From Thiodiazotropha sp040507005 (GTDB lineage: Bacteria; Pseudomonadota; Gammaproteobacteria; Chromatiales; Chromatiaceae): DNA of 64,000 nt. Positions 1 through 9,200 of the stretch are shown here, piece by piece. The notes under the pieces were generated by a model that searched no databases, was not told where the DNA came from, and saw only the letters and a list, made by a program, of their open reading frames with translations. Every line of letters starts with the position of its first letter. The stretch's first letter is position 1. The translations under genes were made by a program, and so were the position numbers. The stretch is from positions 1-64,000 of the forward strand of contig JBEVVS010000050.1 of NCBI GenBank assembly GCA_040507005.1, in the 5' to 3' direction.

Positions 1-117
1 CTGCTGCACGGCGGCTTTCGCAACCATCTTGTCAGGCCATTCTGTGACAACCATGACATGCAACAACAGTGAGATGGATAGCGCCAACAGACGCCAACCG
101 GCGCTTGTTCTGATCAT
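1..117 (-). CDS. tonB: TonB-family energy transducer, N-terminal 39 residues (cut by window edge)
   Basis: Only the first 39 codons are present; the gene runs off the left edge. The fragment has a short basic N-terminus and one hydrophobic segment (about residues 10-24). It carries Ser16 and His20 in an SLLLH arrangement, the S-x3-H motif that TonB uses in its membrane anchor to engage ExbB/ExbD. The start codon overlaps the exbD stop in an ATGA arrangement, so it is translationally coupled. TonB would span the periplasm and pass proton-motive energy to an outer-membrane receptor, most simply the one encoded at 3730-5904. The proline-rich and C-terminal domains are not visible, so a TolA-like protein cannot be fully excluded. 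Confidence 0.75.
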   Translation of the reverse strand, partial: MIRTSAGWRLLALSISLLLHVMVVTEWPDKMVAKAAVQQ

Positions 118-515
118 GGCTTCTCTGTGAGTATGTCGAGGGATTCGGCACCGGCACTGCGTGCCGCATCGATCACCTTCACCCCAGCACCGAAGGCTGC
201 GGCCTGATCACCCTTCAGCCGAACATAACGCTTGTTGGGGGCGTGCAGGGCACCGCGCAGGATCTCTTCCAGGTTATCCAGCGTCGCGGCTCTACCATCC
301 ACCAGCAGTTCGCCATTGGGCAGCAGGGTAACCTCGACCGTGTCGTCATCAACACTGGGTTGGCTGCTCTCTGCCACCGGCAGTTGGATATCGATGGCTT
401 CGTCCTCGATAAAGTGGGCGGTGAGCATAAAAAACACCAGCAGCAGGAAGACGATATCGATCAGAGGAGTGAGATTGAGTACCTGACTGGAGCGTCGTTT
501 ATACTCATACTCCAT
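114..515 (-). CDS. exbD: ExbD/TolR-family biopolymer transport protein
   Basis: This is the inner-membrane proton-channel partner of ExbB that energises TonB. It is about 133 residues, the usual size. It starts with a basic cytoplasmic tail, then a single membrane helix containing TPLIDIVFLLLVFF, whose Asp is the conserved protonatable residue, then a periplasmic domain. The open frame extends 20 codons further upstream, but those would overlap exbB by 71 bases. The ATG at 515 is preceded by GGGAG at good spacing and begins MEYEYKRR, as ExbD proteins do, so I chose it. It overlaps the exbB end by 11 bases and tonB by 4. ExbD rather than TolR is inferred from the neighbouring receptor and TonB. 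Confidence 0.9.
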   Translation of the reverse strand: MEYEYKRRSSQVLNLTPLIDIVFLLLVFFMLTAHFIEDEAIDIQLPVAESSQPSVDDDTVEVTLLPNGELLVDGRAATLDNLEEILRGALHAPNKRYVRLKGDQAAAFGAGVKVIDAARSAGAESLDILTEKP

Positions 516-1179
516 CGGTGATATTCTCCCAGTGGTGGGTCTGCTGGGTCTGCGTAACAGCTGTGGATTCGTCACTGCGACGTTCGAGCAGCAAGGCGAT
601 GCAGCGGCTCATTTTCTGTGCCCGTCGTTCCACGCTGCCTTCCAGAAAGTGCAGCATCAACAGCAGGGGAATGGCCACCGCCAGCCCGACACCGGTGGTG
701 ATCATGGCTTCCCAGATACCGCCGGCAAGGGCCTGGGCATCTACTTTACCCCCTGCTTGTTCAATGACCATGAAGGCCTTGATCATACCGGTGATGGTGC
801 CGAGCAGTCCGAGCAGGGGGGCGGTGTTTCCAAGGATGCCGAGGGTACGCAGGCCGAACTCCATACGCTGGATCTCCTCCCCCCGTACCCTCTCCCCGAC
901 ACCGCGAAGATCATTCACCCCTTCCGACTGGGCAGTCACAATGGCATGGATGACGTTCGCTTCCGGTCCCTTGAGTTCGGCAATCTGTTGTTTCGCCTGG
1001 GAGTCATCAAGCAGCTGCGCCAATCTTGCAAGCCAGCTTTTGGGCAACTGCCGCAGGCGCGCGAAGAGAAAATAGCGCTCTAATACAATGGCCAGACCGA
1101 TGGACGAGTAGAGGGCCAGAATCCAGATGACCGGCCCACCTTTGGCAAGGAGTTCAGTGAAGTTCATGGTGTTATCCAT
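505..1179 (-). CDS. exbB: ExbB/TolQ/MotA-family proton channel protein
   Basis: This is the inner-membrane subunit that forms the proton channel with ExbD and drives TonB. At 224 residues it has the family size and layout: one N-terminal helix (about 15-37), a long cytoplasmic region, then two closely spaced helices containing LGLLGTITGMIKAF and ITTGVGLAVAIPLL, the conserved MotA/TolQ/ExbB core. The ATG at 1179 overlaps the preceding gene by 16 bases; a second ATG at 1167 is a possible start. It is the fifth gene of a seven-gene run that begins with the TonB receptor. Confidence 0.9.
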   Translation of the reverse strand: MDNTMNFTELLAKGGPVIWILALYSSIGLAIVLERYFLFARLRQLPKSWLARLAQLLDDSQAKQQIAELKGPEANVIHAIVTAQSEGVNDLRGVGERVRGEEIQRMEFGLRTLGILGNTAPLLGLLGTITGMIKAFMVIEQAGGKVDAQALAGGIWEAMITTGVGLAVAIPLLLMLHFLEGSVERRAQKMSRCIALLLERRSDESTAVTQTQQTHHWENITDGV

Positions 1180-1874
1180 CCCAATGCGGTGGCACTCCCG
1201 ATCATTAAAAGCAGTCCGATACTGGTGTTTTCCAGGGCTGTGCGGTGGTGTGCCAAGTGAAGTCTGATCTGATGTCCGAAATGGGCAACGCCGAAGGCAA
1301 AGACCAAAGTCGGAAGAACCACCGCTCCGAGGGCAAAGCCGATTCCGAGGGAGGCGCCGGCGAGGATGCTGGCGCTGGTGGCTGCAGCGAGAATGATGGT
1401 GGTGAGCGGGGCGCAGGGATTGAGCGCCATGCCAAATCCCATCACATAGAGGCTGCCTGGCAGACTGCTGCGGCCCATAGCATGACTTTTCAGTGCAGAT
1501 CCGGTTTCGATCCTAATGCCGTGCTTGGATGTGCAATTGGATTTGCATAGGCTGCTGCGACGCCTCCAGAGAATGGAGAGGGCCACCAGAATCGTGGCAC
1601 CCCCCAAGACCCAGCGAACCCAGGGCCCGGCAATCAGGTCATCCACCCATAGCCCGGCCCAACCCGCTGCCCCAGCCAGCAGGGTATAACCGCTGATGCG
1701 GCCCAGGGAGAATGGCAGCAGGGTACGCCAGGAGCCGCGGATGCCATTGTCGCTGGTGGTGAAGACAGGTCCCAGATAGGGGAGGCAGGCGATATTGCAG
1801 GGGCCGGCACCAAAACTGAGCCCCAGCAGCAGCGCGGCGCCGAAACTGAGACTCACCGGTTCGATGGGGATCAT
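1164..1874 (-). CDS. CcdA/DsbD-like (sulfite exporter TauE/SafE-type) membrane protein
   Basis: This is a polytopic inner-membrane protein of 236 residues with about six hydrophobic segments. The first carries GPCNIACLPYLGP (Cys26, Cys30), and a later one carries LNPCAPL (Cys153). Paired helix cysteines next to prolines, one in each half of the protein, are the hallmark of the DsbD-beta/CcdA fold, which moves reducing power across the membrane. The loop between the halves also has a CKSNC pair (Cys110, Cys114). A thiol-reductant role is inferred; automated pipelines may call it TauE/SafE or cytochrome c biogenesis protein. The start overlaps the iron-sulfur gene by 4 bases, so both are likely translated together. 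It links that gene to exbB. Confidence 0.7.
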   Translation of the reverse strand: MIPIEPVSLSFGAALLLGLSFGAGPCNIACLPYLGPVFTTSDNGIRGSWRTLLPFSLGRISGYTLLAGAAGWAGLWVDDLIAGPWVRWVLGGATILVALSILWRRRSSLCKSNCTSKHGIRIETGSALKSHAMGRSSLPGSLYVMGFGMALNPCAPLTTIILAAATSASILAGASLGIGFALGAVVLPTLVFAFGVAHFGHQIRLHLAHHRTALENTSIGLLLMIGSATALGWITP

Positions 1875-2926
1875 GACGGGTTCGCCTCAGACGCTGTGGG
1901 CCGCTTTTTGAACCAGTTGATGAGATTGCCTTTCTCCCATTTTGTTTGCTGTTTCTTGCGTTGCTTGAAATATTGAGGGCTTGCACTGAAGACCGGAAAC
2001 ACGGTGTATTTCAGTTGCAGCACGTCCTTCTCCGGGCAGAACTCCACACAGCGGCCACACAGGGTGCAGTCTTCGAAGGTGACATTGCGGCTCTCCATGT
2101 CGGTGTGGATCTCCCGGATATCCATGGGACAGGCCTTGGCGCAAAGACCGCAGCGATCGCAACGGGGGGTGGCATTTTTTACCAGCCGCAGCAGACCGAT
2201 TTTGCGAAATACCGCATGCAGGGCGAGCATGGGACAGATACGGCAGAAGGGCTGACGCACGGTCAGCGCCAGCGCGATCATCAGCCCGAAAATGAAATCT
2301 GCAAGCAATGACAACACGATGGTGGTGGTGTTGGCGGTGTTTACATGGAGCTGTGTGGTCTCTCCCACAGCCAGGGTGGTGAGTATGCGGCTGGGACAGA
2401 TACGACAGAAAGGGTCGCCCAGATCATGATTCAACATGCCCATGCCGGTGAGCAGGGGAAATGCGAAGACAAGCAGAAGCAGGATGAACCACTTCACCGG
2501 GCGAATACGATTGACCAGGTCACCGGAGAGCGATTCATGGCGCTGCAAGCCGAGTTTCTGGCCAATGATTTGCAGGAACTCCTGAAAGGTGCCCAGGGGG
2601 CAGACCCAGCCACAGAAGGCCTTGTTCAATACCACGAAAAAGAGCAGGAATGTGCCCAGGGTGATAAGGGTGGGCATGATACCCATCACCAGGTTACCCC
2701 CCTCGACAATTGTCTCCCCCAGTCGGTGGTCCATCTGGTGCTGGATCGGGATCAGGGTGCAGAGATCGGAACCTTGGAGATCGTAGGCGCAGCTCAGGGC
2801 GGGCAGGGCACCGCTGATCTTGTCTTCCAGGTAATAACCGGTGAGAACCCCGCCATAGACAAAAAAGATAAAGGTGACGATCTGCACCAGCTTACGCACT
2901 ACGGAAAGATTGAATAGGGCGCTCAT
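1871..2926 (-). CDS. NapH/CcoG-like polyferredoxin membrane protein with two [4Fe-4S] motifs
   Basis: This is a 351-residue inner-membrane iron-sulfur protein. About four to five membrane helices occupy residues 12-240. They carry CGWVCP (Cys105-109) and two copies of FCRICP (Cys174/177 and Cys228/231). A cytoplasmic ferredoxin domain follows with two complete C-x2-C-x2-C-x3-CP clusters (Cys256/259/262/266 and Cys287/290/293/297). This is the architecture of NapH, the NosR C-terminal half and CcoG, which pass electrons across or within the membrane; CcoG reduces copper. Two extra cysteines (46, 56) sit in the first periplasmic loop. The gene overlaps both neighbours by 4 bases. A reductase role for an imported metal or ligand is inferred from context; the true donor and acceptor are unknown. 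Confidence 0.8.
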   Translation of the reverse strand: MSALFNLSVVRKLVQIVTFIFFVYGGVLTGYYLEDKISGALPALSCAYDLQGSDLCTLIPIQHQMDHRLGETIVEGGNLVMGIMPTLITLGTFLLFFVVLNKAFCGWVCPLGTFQEFLQIIGQKLGLQRHESLSGDLVNRIRPVKWFILLLLVFAFPLLTGMGMLNHDLGDPFCRICPSRILTTLAVGETTQLHVNTANTTTIVLSLLADFIFGLMIALALTVRQPFCRICPMLALHAVFRKIGLLRLVKNATPRCDRCGLCAKACPMDIREIHTDMESRNVTFEDCTLCGRCVEFCPEKDVLQLKYTVFPVFSASPQYFKQRKKQQTKWEKGNLINWFKKRPTASEANPS

Positions 2927-3717
2927 TGGGCTTTACCTCCGTTTCCTTTGACGCGGCCAAGGAAACCGCCGGCGAGAAAGCCGATGCCGACCACCAACAG
3001 ACCCAAGCGGGTCGACTGCCAATGCGCGGGATTGATGCGATAGTCGGCATTGAGTTGGGTGGTGAAACGCTTCTCATCCTGATGGTATTCACCACTGATT
3101 GTGAATTGCCCGGTACGCCTGTCCCGTTCACCCTCGACCAGGTCGGGAAAGTCGTCAGGTATTTGAAATCTCACCCGCCCGTTGGGGTCGCTTGTGGTGG
3201 ACAGTTGCGTGCCATTGGTCGTTTGCAAACTGATTTCATGGTCCTGCACCGGCCCGCCGTTGAAACGTACCAGGAAATCCCAGGTCTGCTGTGTGTGGTA
3301 GCGATAGTGCTCCCTGGGTATGGGATCGGGCACGATTTCAAACTCGGTCTTTTGTTCTCCGGCCAACAGGGAGGGGCTCTGTTTGCTCGGTGGTCCGAAG
3401 CGGTACTCATAACGAATGACCGTCTCCTTGTGATCACCCCAATCCTTCTCCGCCACGATGGCATGGTAGTTGTCCATCCCGGTCATCGGTATCGTGATAC
3501 CCCCGTGTTCGAGACTCAGCGGTTGGGTCGATAGGTCCGGTTTCCAGAGGGTGATAGTGGCGCCATCGGCATTCTCCAGATTAATCCGTTTCTCTCCCCG
3601 ATGGTGATGAGCAGGTTGGGCGCTCTTACTCGAGGCCCCGTTCTCGGCAGCAGATGCCACCCCGGTGATTGAGATCATGCAGGTTGTGATGAGCAGGCCT
3701 AACAGTCGCCTAAACAT
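2923..3717 (-). CDS. Periplasmic, membrane-anchored protein (DUF4198-like) of TonB redox module
   Basis: This is a 264-residue exported protein with an N-terminal signal peptide (about 1-23), then a His-rich stretch (AHHHRGEK) that could bind metal. It has beta-rich segments in the middle, including SDPNGRVRFQIPDDFPDL, and a C-terminal membrane helix (about 237-255) followed by a basic tail. The late 'tD.nG.v.f' pattern resembles DUF4198 proteins, many of which accompany nickel or cobalt uptake genes, but the match is weak and made by eye. It lies 12 bases after the TonB receptor and overlaps the next gene by 4. A substrate-handling role between receptor and inner membrane is inferred. Confidence 0.55.
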   Translation of the reverse strand: MFRRLLGLLITTCMISITGVASAAENGASSKSAQPAHHHRGEKRINLENADGATITLWKPDLSTQPLSLEHGGITIPMTGMDNYHAIVAEKDWGDHKETVIRYEYRFGPPSKQSPSLLAGEQKTEFEIVPDPIPREHYRYHTQQTWDFLVRFNGGPVQDHEISLQTTNGTQLSTTSDPNGRVRFQIPDDFPDLVEGERDRRTGQFTISGEYHQDEKRFTTQLNADYRINPAHWQSTRLGLLVVGIGFLAGGFLGRVKGNGGKAQ

Positions 3718-3729
3718 AATATCGGTTCC

Positions 3730-5904
3730 TTAAAAGTTATAGGTGTAGCTCAACATGGCATTACGCGGCGAGGCTGCCGAGTAGGTCTTGTCGCCGCTGG
3801 TGCTTTTCTTCACTTCGAGGGCGTAGAGTTTGTCGAACAGGTTCTCCACATTCAGGGAAATGTTGTGAGGGCCGGACTGGTAGCTCAACAGCAGGTTGGT
3901 GACGAAGTCGTAGCCTGCGTACATTTCCGTATTGGCATTGTCCACGTAGTAGCTCCCCCAGCTGTTGCTGCGCAATACCGCTTTGAAGCCAGCCGGATGG
4001 CTGTAACCTATAGCGAGACCGTACTGTTGTCTTGGAATGTAGGGCAGCTGATTACCGGAGCGATCGACCGGTGTCTGGGTTCTGCCTGTGCGTACCAGCT
4101 CCTCAAAGTCGCTGAAGCTGTAGTCGCTGTAGGCAAAACTGCCTTCCAGCCAAAAATGGCGATCCAGGTCATAGCGACCGCTAAGTTCAAATCCTTTCTT
4201 GAGGGTCTCTCCGGCGTTTTGGAATTCAGTGGTAAGGTCCTCATTCAAGACTGAGACAATCTCATCGCTGACTGTGGTGCGGTAGATGCCCAGATCAAAT
4301 GACCAGTTTTGTGCGCGTCCCTTCAGTCCCACCTCGACGTTGCGCGCGGTGGCGGCATCGAGTTTGGTGTTGCTCTGAATCTCCGACTCCGAGGGAACCT
4401 GACCCGATTGGGCGATCACGCCGTACAGATTCAACAGCCTGTTAAGCTGGTAGGTCAGACCCAATTTCGGCGAGAAGAGATTGAAGGTCTTATCGGTGTT
4501 GGTGATCTCAGGGGCGTCAAAGAAGGTATAGCTTGAGCTGCCCCAGCTATATTCTCCATATGCGGTATTGTCGATATCGAAGTGGTTGCGATCGTAGCGG
4601 AAGCCGATGTCGATGCTGGTGCGCTGATTGGGTTGCAATGTCTCCTGGATAAAGAAACCGTAGAGGGTGTTGGTGGCATCCTCCTCCTCGAGCAGTTCAC
4701 CAGGTTGGTCTGAATTGGTGTGGAGAATGGTTGCCGGTCCCATCGGGTTCCAGGCCGGCGGTGGACTGGTTTCAACATCTGCATAGGTGAACTTCTTCGA
4801 ACCCTCGGTGTTGTCGTGGCGGGCGGTGATGCCGGCCACCAGGGTGCTTGGCCCCCAGAGTTGATGATTGTAGGCAATCTCCAGATCGGTGCCGAGTACG
4901 GAAGTACCCGGATTGTCGTTGATCGCACCAGTCACCGGGTGATAGTGATCCCAGCGATTGGCATAGATGCGTGGCTTCAGGGTCAGCTCCCCCATCTCCT
5001 GCTCGTAGCGGGAGTTGAAGAACCAGATGGTGGAGTAGCGGCCGCTGTGCTGCCAGGGACTGCTGGTTGTATCTTTCTGTTCGCCGCTGTCGAGATAGCT
5101 TTCGAATTCACTCTCATCCATTGAGCCCGGAATCTGCAGGTCCGCTTCGTGATAACTCAATTCGGATTCAAGGGTGGCGCCGTTGTCGAGCAGATAGCCG
5201 TGTTTGAAGGCGAGCTGTTTGGATTCGAATTCGTTCCATTCCCGCCAGTCATTATCTGATTTGCGATAGGAGGCGGTGAGGGAGAAGGCATTGCTGTCAT
5301 TGATATCGCCGGCTAGGCGGCCGTGCAGATTACCTTGACCATATTGTCCCAGCCCCAGCTTCACCCGGTTACTGTCGGTATCGAACACCGACTTGGAGAT
5401 GATCTGGATGGTGCCCCCCGCAGAACCGGCGCCGAACAGGGACCCCGGTCCCTTGGTGATCTCGATACGCTCGATGTCCTGGGTATCGATGAAATCGAAA
5501 CGGGAGAAGCTGTCCGGATCGGTCATGGGTACGCCGTCGCGGATGACCATGATCTCTCGCACCCCATAATTGGCTTTTTGGCCGGCACCGCGAATGATCA
5601 GGCGACTGTCATAAGCAGAGTTTTTCGAGTTGATCAGCACCCCGGGACTGCCTTGAATGGCATCTCTGATATTGAACATCTTTTCGTTTTCAATACGCTC
5701 GGCGTCGACCACATCGATAGAGCCGGCAACATCCTGGGTGCGTCGTTCGACCCGGGATGCGGTGACGCTGATGATGTCGTACTCTTCATCACTGCCAGGC
5801 TCTGTGGTTTTACTCTCTTCCTCGGCAAAACTGCTGTGATGAAAAAGGATTAATAGGAGAATGAGGGGGTATTTGGCGTAGTTCTTTCTTGCTAAGCGGT
5901 TCAT
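3730..5904 (-). CDS. TonB-dependent outer-membrane receptor
   Basis: This is a 724-residue outer-membrane receptor. It has a signal peptide (about 1-27, ending SSFAEEE), a TonB box (DIISVTASR, about 43-51), a plug domain containing GSPGVLINS and ITKGPGSLFGAGSAGGTIQI, then a 22-strand barrel ending in Tyr-Asn-Phe, the usual terminal aromatic. Length and order are normal. It is the first gene of the minus-strand run leading to tonB, so it probably uses that private TonB system. Substrate is unknown: the plug looks like those of the siderophore, heme and cobalamin/copper families, but I see no specific signature. The upstream 300 bases show no convincing Fur box or cobalamin riboswitch. Confidence 0.92.
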   Translation of the reverse strand: MNRLARKNYAKYPLILLLILFHHSSFAEEESKTTEPGSDEEYDIISVTASRVERRTQDVAGSIDVVDAERIENEKMFNIRDAIQGSPGVLINSKNSAYDSRLIIRGAGQKANYGVREIMVIRDGVPMTDPDSFSRFDFIDTQDIERIEITKGPGSLFGAGSAGGTIQIISKSVFDTDSNRVKLGLGQYGQGNLHGRLAGDINDSNAFSLTASYRKSDNDWREWNEFESKQLAFKHGYLLDNGATLESELSYHEADLQIPGSMDESEFESYLDSGEQKDTTSSPWQHSGRYSTIWFFNSRYEQEMGELTLKPRIYANRWDHYHPVTGAINDNPGTSVLGTDLEIAYNHQLWGPSTLVAGITARHDNTEGSKKFTYADVETSPPPAWNPMGPATILHTNSDQPGELLEEEDATNTLYGFFIQETLQPNQRTSIDIGFRYDRNHFDIDNTAYGEYSWGSSSYTFFDAPEITNTDKTFNLFSPKLGLTYQLNRLLNLYGVIAQSGQVPSESEIQSNTKLDAATARNVEVGLKGRAQNWSFDLGIYRTTVSDEIVSVLNEDLTTEFQNAGETLKKGFELSGRYDLDRHFWLEGSFAYSDYSFSDFEELVRTGRTQTPVDRSGNQLPYIPRQQYGLAIGYSHPAGFKAVLRSNSWGSYYVDNANTEMYAGYDFVTNLLLSYQSGPHNISLNVENLFDKLYALEVKKSTSGDKTYSAASPRNAMLSYTYNF

Positions 5905-6208
5905 ACAACTTTATATCCGAATCATTCAGGCATAGGTTCACCTCAATGTGCCTTTGACCTGGGGAAAACAGTGCGTCCATGGACAGTGATTCAAGATACA
6001 AAGGCAAATAGTGGACCAATCACTAAGCTACAGATTTGTAAGTATTTAACAGATTGGGATAGGTGGTGGTTTGGGGCATATCACGCAACTATGGGGCATA
6101 TCACACGAAGTTGCGCAGACAGGGGTCAGCCCCGAGTCATCGCTGGCAGAAATGGCACCTTATTCAGGTAAGCGGTCTTATGATTAAAGTGAAAAGCCCC
6201 GGAGTGCG
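5905..6208. other. 304-base intergenic region upstream of TonB receptor
   Basis: No credible gene is visible. The half nearest the receptor should hold its promoter, and a TATAAA-like element lies close to the start codon at about 5910-5916, too near to be certain. The other half holds a short direct repeat, an inverted repeat (see the next entry) and a small GC hairpin at 6118-6138 with a GGGG / CCCC stem. The region lies 3' of the beta-propeller gene, so the hairpin could also act in transcript termination there, although it lacks a T-tract. Confidence 0.6.
6072..6115. repeat. 13-bp direct repeat at 20-bp period with overlapping inverted repeat
   Basis: TGGGGCATATCAC occurs at 6072-6084 and again at 6092-6104, exactly 20 bases apart, close to two helical turns. 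Overlapping them, CGCAACT (6084-6090) and AGTTGCG (6109-6115) form a perfect 7-base inverted repeat around 18 bases. This could be a tandem protein-binding site or the remnant of a small repeat element. I cannot assign a regulator. Confidence 0.5.
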
Positions 6209-9200
6209 TCAGTAGAGATAAACGTTGTTGTCGCTGGGCAGTTCTATCTCCGCCAGGTTGGTAGCCGGTGTGGCGAGGTCGTTGACCAGCATCCCCCGGC
6301 CGCTGATGGAGTAGATATAACTGTTCATGGCATCATCGGCGACAAAGAAACTCCGGCGTACATGGTCCGGATAGAAAAATCTGTCATTGCTTGAATCCAG
6401 ATAGAAGATGTCATGGTCGATGCTGGCATAGGATTGGATTCCGTCCTGGGCCGTGACGCGGAACAATTCCAGTCCGTTGAATATATCTTCAAAGATAAAT
6501 GTGGTGCTTGGTTGACCCCATTCTGTAACAGGGATCGCCAACATTTTCTCCTGCTCGTACCAGGTAAAGGCGTGGTGATTGTAGGCGGCTTCGGTGTAAC
6601 TGCTGCTGCCGACAAGATGATCTGCTAGCAGTGTCGGTTGGGAGAAATTGCTGATATCGAACAGGCTGAGCTTGATGCTGCTGCCTTCGCGGCCTATTGC
6701 GAGGATCATATCCCCCTCGATGGGATGCAGGTAGGTGGAGAATCCAGGCACCTCCAGTTCACCGGCCACCAGTGGATTCCGGGCATCGCTGAGATCGAGG
6801 GTGATCAGGGGATCGATCTGCTGGAAGGTCACCACATAGCCCTTCTCCTCATCGAAGCGTACCGCATAGACGCTTTCACCGGGTTTGCCGAGACCATCCA
6901 AGTAGGCGCGCTCTGCCAGTTGCTCCCCCGATTGGGCCAGTACATAGAGCCGGTTTTCAGTTGCCCCTGACCACCAGTCCTGCTCAGTCGTCACCAGGCG
7001 CAACGACCCCAGGTGTTCATCCATGGCGAACTGATTCAACAGATGGCCCTCGACGCGACCGCTGGCAAGATATTGGGGGGACGACTGAAGGCTGAACTTA
7101 TGGATGGTGGTGGTAACTCTCTGATCATTGCCCCCCAGCATCACCGGTAACCAGAGCCAGTAGTCATCCTCGACACTGGCGATGTAGAGGTTATCCTGAT
7201 TGGCATAGACCAAACCGGTGTTGCCCAGTATGGTCTGGCTGGATATCTCCGCCAGCGGGTTTGCCAGGTCGAAGTTGAGAATGGTCAAGGTACCGGTGCC
7301 ATTGGGGATTTCAGGTCGATAGATTGAGTTACAGTCACAGATCGCCGAGGTATCGGGTTGCGTGTTCGTACCTGGTGCTGTGTTATCCGCCTGGACGGGT
7401 AGCAGGGCATCGATCTCCACATTGGCCGGATCGTCAAGTGCGGGATTCAGATCGATCAGTGCGCTCACAATCATGTAGACCTGTTCACCGATTCTGCGTG
7501 CATCCACATAACTCGATTCGAATACGCTCTCCCTGATCAGGACAGGTTGCTCTGGATCGGAGACCCGGAACAGGGATACCTTGGTCATCTGGTACACCCT
7601 GGGTGCAAAATCCGTAGCAAGAGTGTCGGTGAATTGCGGGTAGCTGGACTGTGACAGATTACTTACCACCCAGACGATATCCTGATACAGAAACAGTGCC
7701 CTGGGGGAGCCGTCGATGGCTGTTCTCGATAGCTCCCGGCTCTGGGCTGCGGGCCAGGTTTGCAGGATCATCAGATTTCCACCGGAGAGCAGATAGGTGT
7801 GGTTCCCGTCGGTCTTGATGAAGTCCGCCTCATCCACACCCACAACCTGATTGTTGGTGCCGGTCACACTGTTGACTGAGGGTTGTGACTCGCTCTGTCC
7901 CGCGTCGAAATCCGGCAGCGGGGCGGGTGCTGAAATGGGGGCGCTGCTGAAATCACCCCCGGACGAGGCGCCGACGTAAGATAGAAGCTGATTCTGCTGT
8001 TGATTGGTATCGATGAGAAATGATTTGACTTCATCGCAACTGATGAATCGGGTCAGCTGCGCCGCGTTGAAAAGATAGACATCATCACTATCTGTCGGCA
8101 GTTCTATCTGGGCCAGATTGACATCCGGTGCGGCGAGGTCGTTGACCAGAAAACCACGTTCGCTGATGGAATAGATATAACTGTTCATGGCCTCGTCAGA
8201 GACAAAGAAACTTCTGCGGATGCTCTGGGGATAGAGCCATCTCGAGTTGTCTTGATGTTGATAGAAAATATCATGGTCGATGGCGGCATAGGGTTCTATA
8301 CCCTGGGCCGAGGTGACTCTGAACAGCTCCAGTCCATTGAATATGTCATCCGTATCGAAGACCGCTTCCAGGGCCGAGCTGTTCCAATGAGTGACCGGGA
8401 TCGCCAGCATCTGCTCCTGCTCGAACCAGGTGAAGGCGTGATGGTTGTAGACGGCCTCGGAATAACTGCCGGCGCCGATCAGATGTTCACTCAGCAACGT
8501 CGGTTGGGCGAGATCACTGACATCGAACAGGCTCAATTTGATCCCGTTGCTATCGGTATCCTGACCGATGGCGAGAATCAGCTCCCCCTCGATGGGGTGC
8601 AGATAGGTGGAGAATCCCGGCACCTCCAGTTCACCTGCCACCAGGGGGCTACCGGCATCACTGAGATCGAGGGTGATCAGGGGGTCGATGCGTTCAAAAG
8701 TCACCAGGTAGCCTTTGTCCTCATCGAAGCGTACCGCATAGACACTCTCTCCAGGCTTGCCAAGGCCATCCAGCATTGCACGCTCTATCAGCTGCTCGCC
8801 GGACTGTTCCAAGAGATAGAGCCGGTTTTCAGGATCGGCATTACTCCACCAGTCCTGTTCGGTGGTCACCAGGCGCAATACGCCCTGATATTCATCCATG
8901 GCGAACTGGTTGAGCAGATGGCCATCGATACTTCCGCTGGCAAGATATTGGGGATTCGATTGCAGACTGAATTTATGGATAGTGGTGGAGGGCGTCGGAT
9001 TCTCCTGCCCATCCATCACCGGCTGCCAGAGCCAATATTGGTCCTCAACACTGGCGATATAGAGGTTGTCCTGGCTGGCATAGACCATGCCGCTGTTACC
9101 CAGAATGGTCTGGCTGGAGATATCTGCCAGGGGGTTTGCCAGGTCGAAGCCGAGGATGCTCAAGGTGCCGGTGCCATTGGCTGTTTCCGGCCGATAGACC

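Noticed and set aside
5905..6060. Cobalamin riboswitch or Fur box before the TonB receptor
   Set aside because: I looked for the GCCACTG-type B12 box and GATAATGATAATCATTATC-like sites on the minus strand; only a short GAATCATTC palindrome is present, which is not enough.
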